Assembly (NCBI GenBank): GCA_030150305.1
Contig: JASLGD010000333.1
Location: 1 to 5,532 of the forward strand
DNA from: Caldimonas sp.
Lineage (GTDB): Bacteria; Pseudomonadota; Gammaproteobacteria; Burkholderiales; Burkholderiaceae_C
DNA: 5,532 nt
Direction: 5' to 3'
Of this stretch, positions 1 to 5,532 are shown one piece after another. Each line of letters opens with the position of its first letter. Position 1 is the stretch's first letter. A program made the position numbers and the translations under genes. The notes beneath the pieces are model-generated. The model was given only the letters and a program-made list of their open reading frames with translations. It did not search any database and was not told the origin of the DNA.

Positions 1-1583
<1,583 letters not shown>

Positions 1584-1602
<19 letters not shown>

Positions 1603-2057
1603 TCGCCGCGCCGGCGCGGCGACTTCACGCCGCGGCCGAGCTCGATCGCGAGCAGCACCGCGACCGACGCGCTGAACGCGCCGATGCCGGTCGGATGCGC
1701 GGCGGCGAGCCGCGCCGCCTGCAGCAGCGCGTCGGGCTGGACCTGCTCGACGAAGCGCGCGAGCTCGGCGACCTGGTCCTGCGAATAGCGTGCAGCGTCG
1801 TCGATCGCGATCGCGAGACCGCCGCCGCCGCTGCGCGACAGCAGCGCCGTGAACGCGCCGGCGGCGACGCTCGCGAGCGCGAGCGGCCCGAGCGGCCGCA
1901 CGAGGCAGGCGACGAGGCGGCTTCGCAGCGCCTGGTTGGCCGACCCGTAGAGACGCGCGAGCAGCCGAGGTGCGCGGCCGCTCGCGACCGCAGGCGTGGC
2001 GACCGCGGCCGCGACCGCGACCGCGGGATCGGGGGCATCGTCGAATTCGTCGGACAT
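1584..2057 (-). CDS. Hypothetical protein, 157 aa, Ala-rich with two hydrophobic segments
   Basis: I do not recognise the family. The ATG at 2057 is preceded by GGAG at 2064-2067 with a 6-base spacer, which supports this start. The reading frame looks like protein rather than a GC-rich shadow. The N-terminus is acidic (MSDEFDDAPD), followed by an Ala/Val low-complexity stretch (about 12-25) and a basic segment (28-54). A hydrophobic segment PLGPLALASVAAGAFTALL (about 55-73) comes next, then a polar region with YSQDQVAELARFVEQVQPDA (91-110) that could be helical. A second hydrophobic segment (about 124-141) and a basic tail SPRRR end it. Two membrane passes or a membrane-associated protein are possible; both hydrophobic segments are short and alanine-rich. 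The gene stands alone, converges on the ABC ATPase, and its stop lies 19 bases inside that gene. Confidence 0.65.
1603..1622. terminator. Perfect 20-base palindrome after the ABC ATPase stop, possible bidirectional terminator
   Basis: The arms TCGCCGCGCC (1603-1612) and GGCGCGGCGA (1613-1622) are exact reverse complements. The palindrome starts on the base after the ATPase TGA (1600-1602). No T-run follows on either side, so it is not a canonical intrinsic terminator. As RNA it could fold into a short GC hairpin at the transcript end. It lies inside the last codons of the convergent minus-strand gene, encoding part of its Arg-rich C-terminus. The termination role is inferred from position only. 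Confidence 0.4.
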
Positions 2058-2358
2058 CGTTCGCTCCAGGGGATCGGGAGTGGATCACGGAACGCCGCGT
2101 CCGTTCCACCGCGACCCCGATCTTTGCGTGGCTGTGCGTCAGCATGACGACAGCTTCGTAACAACTGCTTGCGACTCCGACGCGCGCTGTCGCGCCGCTG
2201 CCGGTCTTGTCAGCGTCACGAGCGGCCTGCGCGCGCGCCAGCGGGGCGAAACGTGGCACCGATCACGCACGTCGCTTGGCATGCTCGTTGCGCAGCAGGA
2301 GACACGCGCGCGACGCTGCAACGGCTTGTCAGCGACGCGCCGCCACCGAAAGCCCGTC
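2058..2358. other. Intergenic region with no supported gene
   Basis: The region lies between the start of the minus-strand 157-aa gene and the first candidate small + strand ORF, so it should hold divergent promoters. I could not find a convincing -35/-10 pair on either strand. Frames are open on both strands here, but they give Arg/Ala/Ser-rich translations without family features. G/C at third positions in the frame of the downstream small ORFs falls to about 50 of 66 codons by hand count, lower than in those ORFs. No tRNA or clear repeat was seen. Confidence 0.5.
2064..2067 (-). promoter_or_regulatory. Ribosome binding site of the 157-aa gene
   Basis: GGAG on the minus strand, six bases before the ATG at 2057. 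It is the main support for the start of this unrecognised gene. Confidence 0.6.
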
Positions 2359-2580
2359 ATGTCGCCGCGTCCCTTGCTCGTCCCCGCGTCTCCTCGCCGC
2401 ACCGCGGCACCGCGCTGCCACGGCGGCGCGTCGTCGCTGCTGCGCCTGTCCGCTGCGACGCTGCCCCGCACCCCGGTCGCCGCCCGCGCGAGCGGCTGGC
2501 GCGAGCTCGACGACGCAGCCGCGGTCGAGCACGTCGTGCGTCGGCCGCTGTGCGCGCCCGGCGCGACGTTGTGGTCCTGA
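2359..2580 (+). CDS. Candidate small ORF, 73 aa, unknown
   Basis: Tentative gene of unknown function. It runs from ATG 2359 to TGA 2578-2580. By hand count 66 of 73 sense codons end in G or C, which suits coding DNA of this organism, but a minus-strand frame sharing the same third positions is also open here, so this is not decisive. The translation is basic and Ala/Arg/Pro-rich in its first half. The second half is more protein-like, with SGWRELDDAAAVEHVVRRPL at about residues 46-65. The ribosome binding site is weak (GAAAG about 8 bases upstream). An in-frame ATG at 2281 is an alternative start, without a visible binding site. It is followed after 15 bases by another small ORF in the same frame, possibly co-transcribed. 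Confidence 0.3.
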   Translation: MSPRPLLVPASPRRTAAPRCHGGASSLLRLSAATLPRTPVAARASGWRELDDAAAVEHVVRRPLCAPGATLWS

Positions 2581-2584
2581 GCCC

Positions 2585-2590
2585 GAGGAG
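2585..2590 (+). promoter_or_regulatory. Shine-Dalgarno site before the 55-aa ORF
   Basis: GAGGAG five bases before ATG 2596. It is purine-rich in an otherwise C/G-alternating region, which is the main reason to take the small ORF seriously. Confidence 0.45.
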
Positions 2591-2595
2591 TTGCC

Positions 2596-2763
2596 ATGCT
2601 GACATCCGCCTTTGCCACGGCATCGCTGATCCCGAACGCGGGTGCGGTGCGCACCGCCCCCGCGCCGCTCGCCGTCGCGCAGCGTCCGCAGGTGCTCGCG
2701 CGGCCGCACAGGGTGCCGCAGCAGCTGCCGTTGTTCGGGCCGCCGGGAGCGATCCGCCGCTGA
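2596..2763 (+). CDS. Candidate small protein, 55 aa, unknown, with good ribosome binding site
   Basis: Tentative gene of unknown function. The ATG at 2596 is preceded by GAGGAG (2585-2590) with a 5-base spacer, one of the best ribosome binding sites in the window. By hand count 49 of 55 sense codons end in G or C. The protein starts MLTSAFATASLIPNAGAV, a mildly hydrophobic, alanine-rich beginning. It continues as a Pro/Arg/Gln-rich chain ending in QQLPLFGPPGAIRR. It has no clear membrane helix, no convincing signal peptide and no cysteines. It begins 15 bases after the 73-aa ORF and is followed about 100 bases later by a large inverted repeat with a T-rich tail, a layout that fits a short transcription unit. 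I know no family for it. Confidence 0.42.
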   Translation: MLTSAFATASLIPNAGAVRTAPAPLAVAQRPQVLARPHRVPQQLPLFGPPGAIRR

Positions 2764-2863
2764 GGCCACCGGTTTCGGACGCTGCGCCGGACGCGAGCCA
2801 GTGAGCCCCACTCGCTTGCGCCTGGGTCGACCGGGAGATCCTCGCCCGATCGCAACGCCGTCC

Positions 2864-2927
2864 AGGAGGAGCGGGCCGATCGGGGTTGTTTGAGAGCGAG
2901 CCCCGAACACGCTGTCCCGCTCCTCCT
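2864..2927 (+). terminator. Large nested inverted repeat with T-rich tail, possible terminator or leader structure
   Basis: The left arm AGGAGGAGCGGG (2864-2875) pairs perfectly with CCCGCTCCTCCT (2916-2927). The 40-base loop holds an inner 6-bp stem, TCGGGG (2880-2885) with CCCCGA (2901-2906). The right arm is followed by a pyrimidine run, TCTTTGTCTTCTC. A 12-bp GC stem plus a T-rich tail suits a rho-independent terminator of the upstream small-ORF transcript. The large loop is unusual for one, so a structured leader RNA for the Bug gene is an alternative. Confidence 0.45.
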
Positions 2928-3009
2928 TCTTTGTCTTCTCGCCTTGCCCGTCGCCCCGGGCAAGCCCTCTTCACCGCGCCGACCACCGCCCTCGACACTG
3001 TCGCGCAGA

Positions 3010-3027
3010 GCGCCCCCGTCGGGGCGC
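3010..3027 (+). promoter_or_regulatory. Hairpin just upstream of the Bug start codon
   Basis: GCGCCCC (3010-3016) and GGGGCGC (3021-3027) form a perfect 7-bp stem with loop CGTC, ending 11 bases before ATG 3039. The G-rich right arm is where a Shine-Dalgarno site would be expected, and no other clear site is present. The hairpin could therefore limit ribosome access. There is no T-run, so it does not look like a terminator. Confidence 0.35.
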
Positions 3028-3038
3028 AGGCCGCAGCC

Positions 3039-4028
3039 ATGCCGATCCGTCGTCGCTCGCTCGTCGCATTCGCCGCCGCCGCGTTCGCGTCGCGCGGGCT
3101 TCGCAGCGAAGGCGCGTGGCCGACGAAGACGGTGCGCATCGTCGTGCCGTTCGCTCCCGGCGGCACCACCGACATCCTCGCGCGCGCGCTCGCGCCCGAG
3201 CTCGCGAAGGCGTTCGGCCAGAGCTTCATCGTCGACAACCGCGCCGGCGCCGGCGGCAACGTCGGCGCCGACCTCGTCGCCAAGTCGCCGCCCGACGGCT
3301 ACACGCTGGTGATGGGCACCGTCGGCACGCAAGCGATCAATCCTTCGCTCTACCCGAAGATGCCGTACGACGCGGCGAAGGACTTCGCGCCGATCACGCT
3401 GGTCGCCGGCGTGCCGAACGTGCTCGTGATGAACCCGGCGAAGGCGCGCGCCGAGGGCATCGCCGACGTGCGCTCGCTGATCGCCTACGCGCGCGCGCAC
3501 CCGGGCAAGCTCAACATGGCATCGAGCGGCAACGGCACCTCGATCCATCTCGCCGGCGAGCTGTTCAAGTCGATGACCGGCACCTACATGGTCCACTTCC
3601 CGTACAAGGGGTCGGGGCCGGCGCTGCTCGACCTCGTCGGCGGAACGATGGACCTGATGTTCGACAACCTGCCGTCGGCATTGCCGCACGTCAAGGCGGG
3701 CAAGCTCGTCGCGCTCGCGGTGACGAGCAGCGAGCGCAGCGCCGCGTTGCCCGACGTCCCCACGGTCGCCGAAGCCGGGCCGGTGAAGGGCTACGAGGCG
3801 ACGTCGTGGTTCGGCCTCCTCGCGCCTGCAGGAACTCCGGCCGACGTCGTCCAGCGCGTCCAGCAGGAGTCGGCGAAGGCACTCGCTTCGGCGGCGCTCA
3901 AGGAGCGGCTGCTCTCGCAGGGCGCGATCCCCGGCGGCATGGCGCCCGCCGAATTCGGCCGCTTCATCGCCGCGGAGACCAAGAAGTGGGCAGCGGTGGT
4001 GAAGGCGTCGGGAGCGAAGGTCGACTAG
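3039..4028 (+). CDS. Bug-family (TctC-like) periplasmic solute-binding protein
   Basis: Complete 329-residue protein, the usual size for Bug (Bordetella uptake gene) receptors. These bind small carboxylates or related ligands in the periplasm; the ligand here is unknown. The ATG at 3039 is chosen because it gives an export signal: MPIRRRSLVAFAAAAFA has an Arg-rich n-region and a short hydrophobic core, with possible cleavage after AFA (residue 17). The RRRSL stretch loosely resembles a Tat motif. Mature-domain hallmarks are WPTKTVRIVVPFAPGGTTD (27-45), VDNRAGAGGNVGAD (65-78), PDGYTL (85-90), PYKGSGPALLDLVGG (188-202), FDNLPS (208-213), PDVPTVAEAG (238-247) and LLAPAGTP (260-267). The ribosome binding site is weak and a hairpin lies just upstream. 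No TctA or TctB membrane genes adjoin it, so it looks like an orphan Bug receptor, a common situation in Burkholderiales. An in-frame TTG at 2886 is an unlikely alternative start. Confidence 0.93.
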   Translation: MPIRRRSLVAFAAAAFASRGLRSEGAWPTKTVRIVVPFAPGGTTDILARALAPELAKAFGQSFIVDNRAGAGGNVGADLVAKSPPDGYTLVMGTVGTQAINPSLYPKMPYDAAKDFAPITLVAGVPNVLVMNPAKARAEGIADVRSLIAYARAHPGKLNMASSGNGTSIHLAGELFKSMTGTYMVHFPYKGSGPALLDLVGGTMDLMFDNLPSALPHVKAGKLVALAVTSSERSAALPDVPTVAEAGPVKGYEATSWFGLLAPAGTPADVVQRVQQESAKALASAALKERLLSQGAIPGGMAPAEFGRFIAAETKKWAAVVKASGAKVD

Positions 4029-4029
4029 C

Positions 4030-4049
4030 GTCGCGCGCCGCGGCGCGAC
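4030..4049. terminator. GC hairpin between convergent Bug and HDOD genes
   Basis: The 21-base gap between the two stop codons is almost entirely self-complementary. GTCGCGC (4030-4036) pairs with GCGCGAC (4043-4049), or alternatively a perfect 14-base palindrome lies at 4034-4047. Its position suits a shared terminator, but neither side has a T-run, so that role is inferred. Confidence 0.35.
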
Positions 4050-4877
4050 CTATTCGTCGGTCTTGCCGCGCTCGATCGCCATCTCGATCTGCTCCTGCAC
4101 CTGACGCGCCCCGCGCGCCGCCGCGCCGGGATCGAGCTCGGCCTGCGGCGCGACCTTGCGCGCGACGTCGTCGAGCGTCTCGGGGTCGGTCATCAACGCG
4201 TGCGCGAGCGCCGAGATCGCGCACAGGCCGCGCTTCTGCACGTGCATCGGCAGCTCGAGCGTGCTGTTGACGATGACGTGGTAGCGCACGCTGTCGACGG
4301 CCTCGGGCTTGACGCCCCAGCTTTCGCACAGCGCGGCGCCGAGCGTGTCGTGGCTGACGCCGAACTTCTGGTGCTCGAGGAGGAGCAGCTCCTCGTCGTT
4401 CTTCGCCTCGGCGAGAAGCGGCCGGTAGCGCTCGGTGGCATGGCGGAACATCACCGCCTTGCCGCATTCCTCGAACAGCCCCGCCGAGTGCGCCGCCCAG
4501 GCGTCGAGCCCGAGCGCGTTGGCGATGCGGCCCATCAGCAACGCGCGCACGCGCGCTCGCTGCCAGACCGGCTCGAGTTCGGGCGCCGACGGGAAGACCG
4601 CGCGCAGGCCCATCGCGAACGTCACCGACGCGACCTCGCGCGTACCGAGATAGGTGATCGCCTGCTGCACGCTCTGCACGCGACCGCGCAGGCCGTACAT
4701 CGCCGAATTGACGGTCTTCAGCACCGCCGCCGCGAGCGCCATGTCGGAGCTGATGAGCTTGCTCGCCGCGTGCAGGTCGACGTCTTCCTCGGCGAGGAGG
4801 AGCGACAGCTTGACGAGCACCTCGGGCTGAGCCGGGATCTCGACGTCGAGCAAGCGCCTGGACGATGGGTCGGACAT
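4050..4877 (-). CDS. HDOD-domain signalling protein, 275 aa
   Basis: Stand-alone HDOD protein, a family related to HD phosphohydrolases but usually without catalysis and linked to signalling control. The ATG at 4877 is chosen because HDOD similarity begins soon after it and GAGG lies 10 bases upstream; the upstream extension to 4973 shows no HDOD features. The domain starts at IPAQPEVLVKLSLLLAEEDV (14-33), then SDMALAAAVLKTVNSAMYG (44-62), with the NSA.YG motif typical of HDOD. SVQQAITYLGTREVASVTFA (69-88) and HSAGLFEECGKAVMF (130-144) follow. Then comes LEHQKFGVSHDTLGAALCESW (167-187) and RYHV (198-201). Where HD enzymes have an HD pair after GLL, this protein has EEC, so phosphohydrolase activity is unlikely. 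No receiver, GGDEF, EAL or kinase domain is attached. The C-terminus is a charged helix-like tail. A histidine kinase gene lies upstream on the same strand, but terminator-like structures separate the two. Confidence 0.93.
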   Translation of the reverse strand: MSDPSSRRLLDVEIPAQPEVLVKLSLLLAEEDVDLHAASKLISSDMALAAAVLKTVNSAMYGLRGRVQSVQQAITYLGTREVASVTFAMGLRAVFPSAPELEPVWQRARVRALLMGRIANALGLDAWAAHSAGLFEECGKAVMFRHATERYRPLLAEAKNDEELLLLEHQKFGVSHDTLGAALCESWGVKPEAVDSVRYHVIVNSTLELPMHVQKRGLCAISALAHALMTDPETLDDVARKVAPQAELDPGAAARGARQVQEQIEMAIERGKTDE

Positions 4878-4887
4878 TGCGATCGGG

Positions 4888-4891
4888 CCTC
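4888..4891 (-). promoter_or_regulatory. Ribosome binding site of the HDOD gene
   Basis: GAGG on the minus strand with a 10-base spacer to ATG 4877. The spacing is slightly long, but the site supports this start over the longer open frame. Confidence 0.4.
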
Positions 4892-5003
4892 GAAGCCGCG
4901 TGCGGCAGAAATGGTACCCACGCCGGTCGCCGCATCGTGCCACCGCGTCGCCGGAGCGCGGCACAGTTCTCATCCGGCGCGGCCGCGACCGCTGCCGACC
5001 ATG

Positions 5004-5028
5004 AAAAGGGGCGCCTCGCGGCGCCCCT
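5004..5028 (-). terminator. Rho-independent terminator of the histidine kinase transcript
   Basis: AGGGGCGCC (5007-5015) and GGCGCCCCT (5020-5028) form a perfect 9-bp stem with a 4-base loop. On the minus strand the stem runs straight into a T-tract, since the + strand has AAAA at 5004-5007. It points leftwards, so it should end the minus-strand kinase transcript about 130 bases past its stop. It also leaves the HDOD gene to its own promoter. Confidence 0.72.
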
Positions 5029-5032
5029 GGGT

Positions 5033-5066
5033 CGGCCTTTGCGGCCGTATCGGCGCGATCGCGCCG
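5033..5066. repeat. Two further hairpins next to the terminator
   Basis: CGGCC (5033-5037) pairs with GGCCG (5043-5047) around a 5-base loop. Then CGGCGCGATCGCGCCG (5051-5066) is a perfect 16-base palindrome. Both lie between the histidine kinase stop and the T-tract terminator, so its 3' untranslated RNA would carry three stems in a row. The palindrome could instead be a protein-binding site. No function is shown. Confidence 0.4.
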
Positions 5067-5157
5067 TTGTCTCCTCTTCGGTTCGTTCGCGGCGCAAGTT
5101 GGTGCCTGCCGCGCTGCCCCGCACTCTAGCGGCGCACCGATGCACCACCTATCGGGC

Positions 5158-5532
5158 TTACCCGGGCACCGACTCGGCGCGCGCCGCTTCGCGGCGGCCC
5201 GCGGCCGGCACGCTGAGGACGACGCGCGTGCCGCGTCCGACCGTGCTCTCGACGGCGACGTCGCCGCCGTGCAGCTCGGCGATGCGCTTGACGATCGCGA
5301 GCCCGAGGCCGCGGCCGCCTTCGGCCGTCGCCGGCGCGACGGTCGATCGGCTCTGGTAGAAACGATCGAACAGGTGCGGCAGGTCGGCGGCAGGAATGCC
5401 GGGTCCGTCGTCGGCGACGCTGACCTCGACCTGGCCGTCCTTCGCCGCCGCCGCCGCGGCCAGCGTGACGGTGCTGCCGGGCGGACAGAACTTGAGGGCG
5501 TTGTCGAGCAGGTTGGCGACGGCGCGCTCGAA
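5158..5532 (-). CDS. Sensor histidine kinase, C-terminal catalytic (HATPase_c) part, truncated by window edge
   Basis: The last 124 residues of a two-component sensor kinase, ending at TAA 5158-5160. The visible part is the ATP-binding domain that supplies phosphate to the kinase histidine and, through it, to a response regulator. Counting from the window edge, the N-box is ERAVANLLDNALKF (2-15), the G1 box DDGPGIP (41-47), the F-box LFDRFYQ (54-60) and the G2 box GGRGLGLAIV (72-81). HGGDVAVESTVGRGTRVVL (88-106) closes the fold. An Ala run (25-30) lies in the loop before G1. All ATP-binding boxes are intact, so it looks active. The sensor, membrane, HAMP and phospho-acceptor histidine regions are outside the window, so the signal cannot be assigned. 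The arrangement is that of membrane-bound OmpR-partner kinases, but this is only a family resemblance. Confidence 0.93.
   Translation of the reverse strand, partial: FERAVANLLDNALKFCPPGSTVTLAAAAAAKDGQVEVSVADDGPGIPAADLPHLFDRFYQSRSTVAPATAEGGRGLGLAIVKRIAELHGGDVAVESTVGRGTRVVLSVPAAGRREAARAESVPG

Larger units (their letters stand above)
2764..3038. other. Non-coding region before the Bug gene, with two RNA-structure candidates
   Basis: The Bug reading frame stays open upstream to a TTG at 2886, but the extension (Pro/Arg/Ser-rich, 51 residues) precedes a normal signal-peptide start and looks non-coding. The region holds a long nested inverted repeat (2864-2927) and a short hairpin (3010-3027). I found no convincing promoter. 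Confidence 0.5.
4878..5157. other. Intergenic region between HDOD and histidine kinase genes
   Basis: Besides the three hairpins at 5007-5066 it holds no supported gene. The promoter of the HDOD gene should lie between 4878 and about 5003. A weak -10-like TACCAT (minus strand, 4911-4916) is present without a convincing -35. Confidence 0.5.

Noticed and set aside
1970..2161. Short plus-strand open frames antisense to the start of the 157-aa gene
   Set aside because: They owe their Arg/Pro-rich translations to the GCGACC-type repeats that encode the Ala/Val stretch of the minus-strand gene, and they lack ribosome binding sites.
2886..3038. TTG-initiated 51-residue extension of the Bug protein
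   Set aside because: It would bury the signal peptide inside the protein. The only good Shine-Dalgarno-like sequence (2864-2871) is 14 bases from the TTG and locked in the inverted repeat.
2139..3689. Long minus-strand open frame (516 codons) across the intergenic region and the Bug gene
   Set aside because: It runs antisense to more than half of the clear Bug gene, and its translation is Arg/Ala/Ser-rich with no family features. GC-rich DNA gives such stop-poor shadow frames.
4930..4942. Sigma-54-like promoter TGGCACGATGCGG on the minus strand upstream of HDOD
   Set aside because: The -24 half TGGCAC fits, but the -12 half does not contain GC at the required spacing, so the essential GG-N10-GC pattern is missing.
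4878..4973. 32-residue N-terminal extension of the HDOD protein from ATG 4973
   Set aside because: The extension is Arg/Cys-rich and unlike HDOD N-termini, while ATG 4877 has a GAGG site and leads directly into the domain.
4200..5129. Plus-strand open frame of 309 codons antisense to the HDOD gene
   Set aside because: It covers an unambiguous HDOD coding region, and the translation is a His/Arg-rich mirror of it with no motif.

Overview
The window is very GC-rich DNA, about 70% by eye, with strong G/C preference at third codon positions in the clear genes. A stand-alone Bug-type (TctC-family) periplasmic binding protein, a fused dipeptide-type ABC ATPase and an HDOD protein together suggest a betaproteobacterium, most likely Burkholderiales. 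That placement is inference; there is no rRNA or other marker gene here. I see no mobile element, tRNA, rRNA or CRISPR array.

Layout from left to right. (1) Bases 1-1602 (+) hold most of a double-NBD ATPase of the peptide/nickel ABC importer class, cut at its 5' end by the window edge. (2) Bases 1584-2057 (-) encode a 157-residue protein I do not recognise, with two hydrophobic stretches. It meets the ATPase tail to tail with a 19-base overlap, and a perfect 20-base palindrome directly follows the ATPase stop. (3) Bases 2058-3038 carry no large convincing gene. Within them are two possible small + strand ORFs (73 and 55 codons, same frame, 15 bases apart, the second with a good ribosome binding site). 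A large nested inverted repeat with a T-rich tail follows at 2864-2927, and a 7-bp hairpin lies just before the next gene. (4) Bases 3039-4028 (+) encode a complete Bug-family solute-binding protein. (5) Bases 4050-4877 (-) encode a complete single-domain HDOD protein, convergent with the Bug gene across 21 bases. (6) Bases 4878-5157 are intergenic and contain three closely spaced hairpins, one of them a good minus-strand intrinsic terminator. (7) Bases 5158-5532 (-) are the C-terminal catalytic end of a sensor histidine kinase that runs off the right edge.

The genes do not form one operon. Two are uptake components (the ABC ATPase for peptide-like substrates and the Bug protein for carboxylate-like ligands) and two are signalling proteins (HDOD and the histidine kinase). 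Each appears to be its own transcription unit or the edge of a neighbouring operon. No clearly new multi-gene system is visible. The least explained part is 2058-3038, with its small ORFs and RNA-structure candidates.
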